Notes under the pieces: model-generated | Database searches by the model: none | What the model saw: only the letters and a program-made list of their open reading frames with translations | What the model was told of the DNA's origin: nothing | From: Micromonospora sp. CP22 | GTDB lineage: Bacteria > Actinomycetota > Actinomycetes > Mycobacteriales > Micromonosporaceae | DNA: 64,000 nt | Assembly: GCF_009712475.1 (NCBI RefSeq) | Contig: NZ_VCJO01000007.1 | Coordinates: forward strand, 62,001-126,000 | Reading direction: 5' to 3' | Shown: positions 1-10,121 of the stretch, piece by piece | How positions within the stretch are numbered: position 1 is the stretch's first letter | How the letters are laid out: each line of letters starts with the position of its first letter | Made by a program: the position numbers and the translations under genes

Positions 1-169
1 TGACCAGCGCGGCCGGGGCGCAGAGCAGCCAGCCCAGCCGACGCTCGGCCCGCTTGTTCTCACTCAACGGCGCCTTGCCGCGTCGACGCTCCGGCTCGGC
101 CACGGATCGGCCGCTGCGGGTGGCGTCGGTGGCCACGTCCGCACCGGCCGGGGTGCTTCGCTCGCTCAC
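1..169 (-). CDS. sugA: Sugar ABC transporter permease, SugA-like (partial, runs off left edge)
   Basis: Only the first 56 codons are present. They read from a GTG at 169 and give a charged cytoplasmic N-terminus rich in Arg and Ser, followed by the beginning of a membrane segment (LGWLLCAPAALV). That layout is usual for MalF/SugA-type permeases. The GTG overlaps the TGA of the upstream solute-binding protein gene (GTGA at 166-169), so the two are translationally coupled. Since the binding protein resembles LpqY, this is inferred to be the first permease of a trehalose/maltose-type importer. The rest of the gene lies outside the window, so the permease assignment rests mainly on context. Confidence 0.75.
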   Translation of the reverse strand, partial: MSERSTPAGADVATDATRSGRSVAEPERRRGKAPLSENKRAERRLGWLLCAPAALV

Positions 170-1452
170 GGCAGGACTCCCCTCGACTCCAGCGCGGCGG
201 CGACCGCCTCGCGCAGTTCCTCGGCGGTCGACTCCGGGTCGATCGCCGACGGCGGCGACAGGATCGCCGAGGTCACGGTGGAGATGCTCTGGTACGCCGG
301 GGTCAACGGCCGCACCGCCGGATCCCGCAGCTGTTCGAGGATGGTCTCCTTCATCGGGTACGCCTCCTCCATCTCCGGGTCGTCGTAGACGCTCTCGATG
401 GTCGGCGGCACCCCGTCGTTGATCGCGGAGAACTTCTGGTTCTCCGCGTTACGCAGGCAGCGGGCCGCCTCGAAGGACTCCTCCGGGTGCGGCGAGTACC
501 GGCTGACGGCGAGGTTGATCCCGCCGATGGTGACCCGGCCCGGGGTGTCCGCGTCGACGCCGGGCACCCGCGCCCAGGCGACCTTCTCGGCCAGCTCGGG
601 GTTGGCCTCCTGCATCGCCGGATAGACGAAGGGCCAGTTCACCTGGAACGCGCCGCTGCCGTTCTGGAACTCCAACCGCACCGGGTCCTCGGTGGCGTTG
701 CTGAACGACGGTGAGGTCACCCCGGAGGTGGCGAAGTTGCGCAACACCTCCAGCGCCCGCACGGCGCCCTCGTCCACCAACGCCTCGGTGCCGTCGTCGT
801 TGAGGATGTTGCCGCCAGCGCTGGCTACGAGGGTGTTGTAGAGCACCACGAGCCCCTCGTACTGGGCGCCCATGGTGAGCACCTGGTGCGGCTTGCCCTG
901 CTCCCGCAGCTGCTGCGCCGTCGAGATCATCTCGTCCCAGGTGGCCGGTGGCTCGGGCACCAGGTCCTTGCGGTACCACAGCAGCTGGACGTTGGTGTTC
1001 TTCGGCGCGGCGTAGAGCTTGTCCTCGTACCGGGCGGTCTCCAGCGGGCCTTCGAGAGTGCCCTCCTCCACCTCGGCGCGGTCCTGACCGGTCCATTCCC
1101 GGATCCAGTTCGCGCCGGCGAACTCCTGGGTCCAGGTCACGTCGAGACCGAGCACGTCCATGCCGTCGTCGGAGGCGGCGAGCCGGCGCACCAACTGCAC
1201 CCGCTGCTCGTCGGCCTCGCGCGGCAGCACCCGGTTGACGATGCGGTACCGCCCGTCCGCCTCGGTGTTGCACCGGTCGACCACCTGCTGGAGGTTCTGC
1301 TCCGGCGGGTAGTAAAGGTTGATCGTGGGTATCCCGCCGTCGCCGCCGGAGGCACAAGCCGCCATCGGCGCCACCAACGTCAGCGCCGCGGCCGTCGCCG
1401 CCGCGCGGACGCGGCCCCGACGACGGGTCGGGACCTGGTCACGCGTGCTCAT
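166..1452 (-). CDS. lpqY: Trehalose-type ABC transporter substrate-binding lipoprotein, LpqY-like
   Basis: A 428-residue extracellular solute-binding protein. The N-terminus has an Arg-rich n-region, a hydrophobic stretch and a lipobox ending APMAAC, so the mature protein should be lipidated at Cys33 and anchored outside the membrane. The body matches what I recall of mycobacterial LpqY along most of its length, for example LGLDVTWTQEFAGANW, KNTNVQLLWYRKDLV and IDPESTAEELR near the C-terminus. LpqY delivers trehalose to SugABC, and family 1 binding proteins of this type also bind maltose-like sugars. The start at 1452 is chosen because GGAGG stands just upstream; the frame opens earlier at 1533 without a ribosome site. 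It is coupled to the permease downstream. Substrate is inferred. Confidence 0.88.
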   Translation of the reverse strand: MSTRDQVPTRRRGRVRAAATAAALTLVAPMAACASGGDGGIPTINLYYPPEQNLQQVVDRCNTEADGRYRIVNRVLPREADEQRVQLVRRLAASDDGMDVLGLDVTWTQEFAGANWIREWTGQDRAEVEEGTLEGPLETARYEDKLYAAPKNTNVQLLWYRKDLVPEPPATWDEMISTAQQLREQGKPHQVLTMGAQYEGLVVLYNTLVASAGGNILNDDGTEALVDEGAVRALEVLRNFATSGVTSPSFSNATEDPVRLEFQNGSGAFQVNWPFVYPAMQEANPELAEKVAWARVPGVDADTPGRVTIGGINLAVSRYSPHPEESFEAARCLRNAENQKFSAINDGVPPTIESVYDDPEMEEAYPMKETILEQLRDPAVRPLTPAYQSISTVTSAILSPPSAIDPESTAEELREAVAAALESRGVLP

Positions 1453-1583
1453 GTCGACCTCCGCTGCGCCCTGAGGCAGCACGTCGAGCCCGGTGTACTC
1501 CTGGCCATTCGCCCATGACCCTCCCCCTCGCACGTGGGCAACGCCGGGAAGGCTCCGTGCCCCGGCGCACGGCGGAACGCTCA

Positions 1584-1609
1584 GGGCGGTGACCAGCTGG
1601 TCACCGCCC
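1584..1609. promoter_or_regulatory. 26-bp perfect palindrome upstream of lpqY
   Basis: GGGCGGTGACCAG is followed directly by its exact reverse complement CTGGTCACCGCCC. It lies about 130 bp upstream of the lpqY start and far from any plus-strand gene. A perfect palindrome with no spacer suits a dimeric regulator's operator (LacI or GntR type). As RNA it would be a hairpin with a tight CAGC/GCTG loop, so a terminator is the alternative. Confidence 0.45.
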
Positions 1610-2107
1610 CCAACACCGCTGGCTGCATCACTGCCCTAGCTGCGAAGCCGCGAAACCTCACCAGGATGAGACGACTCAAACATCCGGTCGAGTGGTCCGG
1701 ATCACGCTCGCTATCCCCCCTGGCCCTAACCCGGTGGAACTTCGCTGCGTCTCATTTGAATTCCGAGGTCGAGCACTACCGCAACAATTACTGCGAGTAA
1801 TGAAAACCCGCCCGCCAATGCCTTCTTCGTCCGAGTCAGGTTGTCGCATCACGCGCCTCTCGTAAGCAGTTCCCGTGCGCCTTGTCGACGCATCAGATGC
1901 GTTGGAAATCGATATCGAGCCGGGCGAGTCACTGTTCGACCCCGTAGGCGGTACCCGAGCGACCGTCAGGTGCACTAGCGTTTATCGTCGCCAGCGCGTA
2001 CGCCGTCGCCGTCGATACGCCACCGGCCGACCCCGATCCGTCCAATCGGTTGGTTCTCGCGGGAACAGCCCCTCACCGGCTTCCGGTTGGGCAGGATCGT
2101 CCCCAAC
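1610..2107. other. Intergenic stretch without a recognisable gene
   Basis: About 500 bp between the palindrome and the RusA-like gene. It is noticeably poorer in GC than its surroundings, especially 1640-1930 (stretches such as TTTGAATTCC and CAACAATTACTGC). Short open frames occur on both strands but none has a ribosome site, codon bias or recognisable protein. It may hold the lpqY promoter, a degraded gene, or both. Nothing firmer can be said. Confidence 0.5.
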
Positions 2108-2121
2108 GAGGAGGTGCCGCC

Positions 2122-2556
2122 GTGGTGCAGGACACCCGCGCTCTCACCCTCACCTTCGAGGTGAGCGGCCTGCCACCGGTCAAAACCGAAGCATTGTCCA
2201 TCTTCGCCGCCGGACATCGGCAGGCGACGAGGGTACGCGCCCTGCTCCAAGCCGCCTGCGCGGCCGCGCAGGAGACAGGCTGGACGCCGCTGTCCGGCCC
2301 GATCGAGGTCGACCTGACGTTGCGTTGTCCGCCCGGGCACCGTACTTCCGACGCCAGCACCCTGCTGGGCGGGGTGTGCGCGGTGCTCCAGGACAAGAAG
2401 CGGGTCTCCAGCATCGGCCTGGCCCACCTCGGCGTGCTGGTCGACGTCGCCCTCTACGGCGACGACAAGCAGATCCGCCGGTTGTCCTACCTGGAACAAC
2501 CGGCCGAGGAGTTCTCGTACCAGGTACGCGTCGCCGCCGTACCGGACGGGGTTTGA
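2122..2556 (+). CDS. RusA-like small protein (possible Holliday-junction resolvase fold)
   Basis: A 144-residue protein starting at GTG 2122, chosen for the GAGGAGG 7 nt upstream. I do not know an exact named family. The layout resembles RusA resolvases: a beta-rich N-terminus, a central stretch RTSDASTLLGGVCAVLQDKK in the place of the RusA D-x-D-N-L-x-K motif, then YGDDKQIRRL matching the second motif DDAQV, and a final beta strand. One of the paired catalytic aspartates and the usual lysine position look altered (SDAS instead of DLDN), so activity is doubtful. It may instead be an actinobacterial family sharing the fold. It is followed 47 bp later by a small conserved gene on the same strand. 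Confidence 0.45.
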   Translation: MVQDTRALTLTFEVSGLPPVKTEALSIFAAGHRQATRVRALLQAACAAAQETGWTPLSGPIEVDLTLRCPPGHRTSDASTLLGGVCAVLQDKKRVSSIGLAHLGVLVDVALYGDDKQIRRLSYLEQPAEEFSYQVRVAAVPDGV

Positions 2557-2603
2557 CCGACAGCAGCGGTGGGGTACCGCAGCCGCCGACGAAGGGAGCG
2601 CCG

Positions 2604-2873
2604 ATGTCGGAGCCACATGTCACGCTGGAACCCCGTGACCCGGTGCAGGAGAAGCTGCGCGGGCCGCTGGAGGAGCAGCTGACCTCTGCCCTTCAGGCGG
2701 CGGCCGATCGAGTCCGCGACAGTTATTCCGGTGAGCCGGTGGAGCAGGTGTGCCAGCGGCTACTCGACGAGACACGCGCCGGGTTGCACCCCGACATCGC
2801 GGCCGGGTTCGAACCCGACATGGACGAGTTCTGCCGAGTGGCGGTCGCCATCGTGCGCGGCGAGACCACCTGA
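2604..2873 (+). CDS. Small conserved actinobacterial protein of unknown function
   Basis: An 89-residue acidic protein (MSEPHVTLEPRDPVQEK...) that starts at ATG 2604 after GAAGGGAG. It has no signal peptide or membrane segment. The predicted content is mainly helical, with a central QVCQRLLDETRAGLHPDIA stretch and a C-terminal EFCRVAVAIVRGE. I recognise no domain. It shares direction with the RusA-like gene 47 bp upstream and ends just before a strong hairpin at 2901-2937, so the two probably form a short transcription unit. The ribosome site, codon use and terminator argue that it is a real gene. Confidence 0.65.
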   Translation: MSEPHVTLEPRDPVQEKLRGPLEEQLTSALQAAADRVRDSYSGEPVEQVCQRLLDETRAGLHPDIAAGFEPDMDEFCRVAVAIVRGETT

Positions 2874-2900
2874 TCGACGTCGCACCGGGCTGACCAGGCC

Positions 2901-2937
2901 GGGTCAGGGCCGGAGTGTGTGGCTCCGGCCCTGACCC
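2901..2937 (+). terminator. 15-bp stem terminator after the small conserved gene
   Basis: GGGTCAGGGCCGGAG (2901-2915) pairs perfectly with CTCCGGCCCTGACCC (2923-2937) across a 7-nt loop. It sits 27 bp after the stop codon of the upstream gene. No T-run follows, as is common in high-GC actinomycetes. Confidence 0.75.
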
Positions 2938-3064
2938 GACGGGCGACGTCGTCGCCGACGGTGATCAGAAGTGGCGCAGCAGCCCGCACGCGTCCAGCTT
3001 GCGCTGCTGTTCCTCGCGCTCACCCTTGGTCAACAGCAGCGGACCGACGACCGAATAATCCTTT

Positions 3065-3125
3065 GATCGTCTGCATTCCAGTGACTGCCGTATCGGCATG
3101 TCGGGTCACTGGAATGCAGACGATC
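3065..3125. repeat. Long hairpin: 21-bp perfect inverted repeat
   Basis: GATCGTCTGCATTCCAGTGAC (3065-3085) is exactly complementary to 3105-3125. The loop is 19 nt and contains its own small repeat TGCCG/CGGCA. It is AT-richer than the surroundings. It begins with GATC like the inverted-repeat family 60 bp further on, but the rest of the arm is different. It lies between the terminator at 2901 and the 3' end of the TetR gene. Confidence 0.8.
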
Positions 3126-3184
3126 GTCGGGTCAGGTTCTGACCTCCTCTCCACTCGAACGGCGCGTCACCCACCCCAGCCGGT

Positions 3185-3241
3185 TGATCAAGAAGTTTGC
3201 GTCGTCCCGGGTCGCGAAAGCAGACGCAAACTTCTTGATCA
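3185..3241. repeat. GATCAAGAAGTTT inverted repeat, copy 1
   Basis: Arms 3185-3203 and 3223-3241 are perfectly complementary over 19 bp (TGATCAAGAAGTTTGCGTC) with a 19-nt loop. The outer 13 bases are shared with copies at 29198, 33586 and 42753, while the inner bases GCGTC are specific to this copy and matched in both arms. The right arm contains the TGA stop codon of the minus-strand TetR gene, so it can act as that gene's terminator. Confidence 0.9.
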
Positions 3242-3823
3242 CCGGGACGAGGGGTGGGGACGGAAGAGGTCTTTGCTGAGCAGGTGTTCGCGGTGGTCCT
3301 GGGCCTCGGGGCGCAGGCGGCCGCCCCGGGTGAGCATCACCAGGCCGTGCAGCACGCTCCAACCCAGCTCGGCGAGGGTGTCGACGTCACGGCCGGCGGC
3401 CAGGGGTGTCAGCGCGGAGCGTAGTTCCCCGAAGGTGGCCGCCACCGTCTCGGGAACCTGCTCCGCGCCGAGGGTCAGCTCCGGCGTGTGAGAGAACATC
3501 GCGTCATAGACCTCGGGGTTCGCGTACGCGAAATCGAGGTAGGCGGCCATCACCGCCGGCCAGACCTCGGTCGGCCGGTCCACCGACGTCCGTGCGGCGG
3601 TCAGCGTGGCGGCCAGGTCGGCGAAGCCCCGGACCGCGACGGCGGCGACCACCGCCTCCCGGTCGGCGAAGCGCTGGTAGAGGGCACCGAGGTCGACGGC
3701 GGCCCGTTCGGCGAGCCGGCGGGTGGTCACCGCCGCCAGGCCCTCGGCCTCGGCCAGCTGCCAGGCGGTGGCCACGATCGCGTCGCCGTCCCGCCCGGTG
3801 TCTGGTTCGTCTGCTCCGGACAC
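3239..3823 (-). CDS. TetR family transcriptional regulator
   Basis: A 194-residue regulator. Residues 12-58 form the TetR DNA-binding domain (ATAWQLAEAEGLAAVTTRRLAE...LGALYQRFADREAVVAAV). The C-terminal part, with LRSALTPLA and ELGWSVLHGLVMLTRGGRL, resembles the WHG/TetR_C_33 ligand-binding domain. It starts at GTG 3823 with a TAGCAT -10 box 7 nt upstream and no ribosome site, so the message is probably leaderless. The stop codon lies inside the right arm of a long inverted repeat. The neighbouring GH63 enzyme faces the same way, with a 74-bp gap. No target can be assigned, and autoregulation is only a guess. Confidence 0.85.
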   Translation of the reverse strand: MSGADEPDTGRDGDAIVATAWQLAEAEGLAAVTTRRLAERAAVDLGALYQRFADREAVVAAVAVRGFADLAATLTAARTSVDRPTEVWPAVMAAYLDFAYANPEVYDAMFSHTPELTLGAEQVPETVAATFGELRSALTPLAAGRDVDTLAELGWSVLHGLVMLTRGGRLRPEAQDHREHLLSKDLFRPHPSSR

Positions 3824-3830
3824 GTCGCCG

Positions 3831-3836
3831 ATGCTA
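3831..3836 (-). promoter_or_regulatory. -10 box for leaderless TetR gene
   Basis: TAGCAT on the minus strand, 7 nt before the GTG start at 3823. With a start site about 7 nt downstream of the box, transcription would begin at or next to the initiation codon. Confidence 0.55.
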
Positions 3837-3897
3837 GCCCCACCTCACTCAGGGTCATCGCGTCGCGACGGATTGGCGACTGAAGGCGGATACCGGG

Positions 3898-6600
<2,703 letters not shown>

Positions 6601-6641
6601 TGTCGTCGTGTCGTGTTACACCTCGCCGCGATGGAGGAAAG

Positions 6642-8576
6642 TTGATCGAGATTCGCTACGGTTCGCAGGTCTGCGGCGACCTGACCAGCGCCGCCAGCCG
6701 CGAGTGGCTGGTGCCCGACGGCCTCGGCGGGTACGCCATGGGCACCGTCGGCGGCCTGCGCACCCGCCGCTACCACGGGCTGCTGGTGGTCCCCGGGGAA
6801 ACCCCGGCCGCCCGCAAGGTGGGACTGGTCAGCCTCGATCCGGCGGTGCTGCTGCCCTCCGGGGCCCGGGTACGTCTGGGCACGCACGAGTGGGCCTCCG
6901 GTGACGTGGATCCGCGAGGCTTCGAGCTGCTGGAACGCTTCGACCTGACCGACGGGCTGCCCCGCTGGCGGTGGCGCGTCGGCAACGTGGTGATCGAACG
7001 GGAGCTGGCCATGCTGCCCGGCCGCTCCTGCGTGGCGGTGGTGCACCGGCTGATCAGCGGTGGGCCGGTGGAACTGGAGCTGGCCGCCGCCTGCACCTGG
7101 CGGGACGCGCACGCCGAGCGGCGCGGCGACGGGCCACCGCTACGGATGGACCCGGTCGACGGCGGTGCGGTGATCGAGGGGGCGTACCGGCTGTCCGGGC
7201 CCGGCTGGTCGCCGCAGGGCCACTGGTGGCGGGGGGTGTACCACCGGGAGGAGGCCGAGCGTGGCCTGCACCCGCAGGAGGACCTGTGGTACGCGGGCCA
7301 GTTCCGCGACACCCTGCACCGCCGGGGCGACACGCTGTCGGTGCTGGCCTGGGCGCACGATCCGGCACCAGCGCCGCCACCGGCCGTCGAGGTGGTCGCG
7401 GCGGCCCGACGGCGCAACCGGGAGGTGGTGGCGGCGGCGAAGCCCACCGACGACGTGACGGCGACCCTGGCGTTGGCCGCCGACGCGTTCGTGGTGCGGA
7501 CCAGGGGCAACCCGGTGGAGGTGGTGGCCGGTTACCCGTGGTTCGGCGCCTGGTCGCGGGACACGATGATCTCCTACGAGGGGCTGTTCCTGCGTACCGG
7601 CCGGGCTGACCTCGGCCGTGAGCTGCTGCGCGCGTACGCGGCGACGCTGTCGGAGGGGATGCTGGCCAACACCGCCGACACCGGGCGGGTCGAGTACAAC
7701 ACCGTCGACGGCACGTTGTGGTTCCTGCACGCGGTCAGCCGACACGTCACCGTCACCGGTGACACCGACCTCGGCGACGAGTTGCTGCCGGCGCTGCGCG
7801 CGGTGGTCGACGCCCACGTGGCCGGCACCCGGTACGGCATCGCTGTCGACCCGGCCGACGGACTGCTCACCTCCGGTGCCCCCGGTGCCGCGCTGACCTG
7901 GATGGACGCCCGGGTGTACGGGGTGCCGGTCACCGCCCGCCACGGCAAGCCGGTCGAGGTCAACGCGCTCTGGGTCAACGGGGTGGCCGGGGTCGCCGAG
8001 TTGGCCGACCTGGCCGGGCAGGACGCCGACGGGCTGCACCGGCTGCACGAGCGGGCGGTCAGCGCGTTCCGGAGCCGGTTCCCCACCCCGGCGGGCTGGC
8101 TGTACGACGTGGTCGACGCGCCCGCGCCGACGTACCCGCTCGGTGGCGGTGCCCAGCACGACGACGACCTGCTGCGCCCCAACCAGCTGCTGGCCTGGTC
8201 GCTGCCGTTCGCGCCGATGGAACCGGATGCGCGGACGCTGGGCCGCATCGGCGACCGGCTGCTCACTCCGCTCGGCCCGCGCAGCCTCGCCCCCGACTGT
8301 CCCGGCTTCCTGGGTCGGCACCGGGGCGGACCGGCCGAGCGGGACACCGCGTACCACCAGGGCACGGTCTGGCCGTGGCTGATCGGCCCGTACGTCGACG
8401 CCAGCCGCCGGGCCGGGCTGCCGGTGGACGACCTGTTCACCGGTCTGGAGGCGCACCTGGGCGAGTACGGCCTCGGGTCGGTCAGCGAGACCGCCGACGG
8501 CACCGCCCCGCACACCGCCACCGGATGTCCGTTCCAGGCATGGTCGGTCGCGGAGCTGTTGCGCGTACGCCGGTAG
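6642..8576 (+). CDS. Amylo-alpha-1,6-glucosidase / glycogen debranching-type enzyme
   Basis: A 644-residue protein. The N-terminal GDE_N-like domain has REWLVPDGLGGYAMGTVGG and TRRYHGLLV, typical of bacterial debranching enzymes. The C-terminal catalytic (alpha/alpha)6 domain begins near residue 290 with GYPWFGAWSRDTMISYEGL and continues through TADTGRVEYNTVDGTLWF and QGTVWPWLIGPY. It would hydrolyse alpha-1,6 branch points in glycogen-like glucan. I start it at TTG 6642, because GGAGGAAAG precedes it and the protein then begins MIEIRYG. The open frame also reaches a TTG at 6600 with no ribosome site. It is divergent from the GH63 enzyme, and the GT4 gene lies 140 bp downstream. Confidence 0.88.
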   Translation: MIEIRYGSQVCGDLTSAASREWLVPDGLGGYAMGTVGGLRTRRYHGLLVVPGETPAARKVGLVSLDPAVLLPSGARVRLGTHEWASGDVDPRGFELLERFDLTDGLPRWRWRVGNVVIERELAMLPGRSCVAVVHRLISGGPVELELAAACTWRDAHAERRGDGPPLRMDPVDGGAVIEGAYRLSGPGWSPQGHWWRGVYHREEAERGLHPQEDLWYAGQFRDTLHRRGDTLSVLAWAHDPAPAPPPAVEVVAAARRRNREVVAAAKPTDDVTATLALAADAFVVRTRGNPVEVVAGYPWFGAWSRDTMISYEGLFLRTGRADLGRELLRAYAATLSEGMLANTADTGRVEYNTVDGTLWFLHAVSRHVTVTGDTDLGDELLPALRAVVDAHVAGTRYGIAVDPADGLLTSGAPGAALTWMDARVYGVPVTARHGKPVEVNALWVNGVAGVAELADLAGQDADGLHRLHERAVSAFRSRFPTPAGWLYDVVDAPAPTYPLGGGAQHDDDLLRPNQLLAWSLPFAPMEPDARTLGRIGDRLLTPLGPRSLAPDCPGFLGRHRGGPAERDTAYHQGTVWPWLIGPYVDASRRAGLPVDDLFTGLEAHLGEYGLGSVSETADGTAPHTATGCPFQAWSVAELLRVRR

Positions 8577-8716
8577 CGCTTTACACCCCCGCAACGGCTA
8601 CGTCTCCACCGGTTATCCAGCCGCGACCAGGATTGGTCCCGATCCAGCCGCAACGCGAAAGCCGCCTGTCAGGGGCCTGCTGCGGGGTGCGCGGAGACAA
8701 CTCAAAGGGGGCGCGT

Positions 8717-10048
8717 ATGTCACCGAACGCCGTCGTCGTCGACATCAACCCCGCACGGTCGCAGCGGGTGTTGATGTTGTCCTGGGAGTACCCACCCGTC
8801 CTCGTCGGTGGTCTCGGCCGACACGTGCACGCGCTGTCGGTGGCGTTGGCCGCCGCCGGTCACCACGTCACCGTCGTCACCCGGCACGCCGACGGCGCAC
8901 CGCTCGAGGAATACGTCGACGGCGTACGCGTCGTCCGCGCCGCCGAGGACCCGGTCACCTTCCCCCTGGCCACCGGTTCGCTGCTGGCCTGGACGATGGC
9001 GTTCAACCACACCCTCACCCGCGCCGCGCTGCACGCCGCCACCACCGGCGACTACGACGTCATCCACGCCCACGACTGGCTCGTCGCCCACACCGCCATC
9101 ACCCTGCGCGACCACCTCGACCTGCCGCTGGTCACCACCATCCACGCCACCGAGGCCGGTCGGCACCAGGGCTGGCTGCCGGAGGAGATGAACCGCACCA
9201 TCCACGGCGTCGAGCACTGGCTCAGCAACGCCTCGCACCGGGTCATCGCCTGCTCCGGCTACATGCGCGACCAGGTCACCACCCTCTTCGGCACACCGGA
9301 GCACCGCGTCGACGTGGTGCCCAACGGCGTCGACGACCGAGCCTGGCGGGCCCGGCCCCGCGCGGTCGCCTCGGCCCGCGCCCGCTTCGCCGGGGACGGC
9401 CCACTGGTCGGGTACGCCGGCCGTCTGGTCTACGAGAAGGGTGTCCAACACCTGGTCGACGCGGTGCCGACGTTGCGCGCACAGCATCCCGGGCTGCGGG
9501 TGCTGATCGCCGGAGACGGCCCCTTCCGGGGCGAGTTGGAGGACCGGACCCGTCAGCTCGGTCTCGCCGACACCGTGCGCTTCGCCGGTTTCCTCGACAA
9601 CACCCAGTTGCCGGCGGTGCTCGGCGCGACCGACGCGACGGTGGTGCCGAGCCTCTACGAGCCCTTCGGCATGGTGGCGTTGGAGGCCGCAGCGGCCGGA
9701 GCACCCCTCGCCGTGGCCCGCACCGGCGGCCTGGCCGAGATCGTCGAGCCCGGCGTCACCGGCGTCACCTTCCCGCACAGCGACCCGTCGGCGCTGGCCG
9801 GAGCCGTCGGGCACCTCCTCGGTGACGAGGTCTTCGCCCGGCGGGTCGCCCGACAGGCGCGCAGCATGGTCGGTCGACGGTACGGCTGGGCCACCATCGC
9901 CGCCCGTACCGCCGACACCTACGCCACGGCGCGCCGCGACCACGCTGCGCCACCGTCCCGGCGCGCCGCCGCCGAGATGCCCGTGCGCCGACAGACGATA
10001 GACATCCCGGACGGCAACCTCCTCACCGTCGGCGGGGCTGCCTCCTAA
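8717..10048 (+). CDS. GT4 family glycosyltransferase (glycogen/maltosyl synthase-like)
   Basis: A 443-residue GT-B fold enzyme. The N-terminal domain carries LSWEYPPVLVGGLGRHVHAL (about residue 15-35) and the nucleotide-sugar domain has GRLVYEKGVQHLV, VLIAGDGPF and VVPSLYEPFGMVALEAAA (about 310-328) with the E-x7-E pair. This subgroup includes actinobacterial glycogen synthase-like enzymes and GlgM-type maltosyltransferases that use ADP-glucose. The ATG at 8717 follows AAAGGGGGCG. It comes after the debranching enzyme on the same strand. Context supports alpha-glucan synthesis. A role in polysaccharide or glycolipid synthesis cannot be ruled out. Confidence 0.82.
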   Translation: MSPNAVVVDINPARSQRVLMLSWEYPPVLVGGLGRHVHALSVALAAAGHHVTVVTRHADGAPLEEYVDGVRVVRAAEDPVTFPLATGSLLAWTMAFNHTLTRAALHAATTGDYDVIHAHDWLVAHTAITLRDHLDLPLVTTIHATEAGRHQGWLPEEMNRTIHGVEHWLSNASHRVIACSGYMRDQVTTLFGTPEHRVDVVPNGVDDRAWRARPRAVASARARFAGDGPLVGYAGRLVYEKGVQHLVDAVPTLRAQHPGLRVLIAGDGPFRGELEDRTRQLGLADTVRFAGFLDNTQLPAVLGATDATVVPSLYEPFGMVALEAAAAGAPLAVARTGGLAEIVEPGVTGVTFPHSDPSALAGAVGHLLGDEVFARRVARQARSMVGRRYGWATIAARTADTYATARRDHAAPPSRRAAAEMPVRRQTIDIPDGNLLTVGGAAS

Positions 10049-10121
10049 GTGGACCCATGGCATAGGTGGCCCCCGATCCGCTGGCTAGGGTGTACGCCGG
10101 ACGGCGGCGGATAGGGGGAGC

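Noticed and set aside
1676-1975. 99-codon minus-strand frame in the 670-bp gap before the RusA-like gene
   Set aside because: No ribosome site, biased composition and no similarity; region treated as non-coding.
3065-3241. Inverted repeats as ends of an insertion sequence
   Set aside because: The arms are only 20-60 bp apart, no transposase lies between them, and no target duplication is visible.
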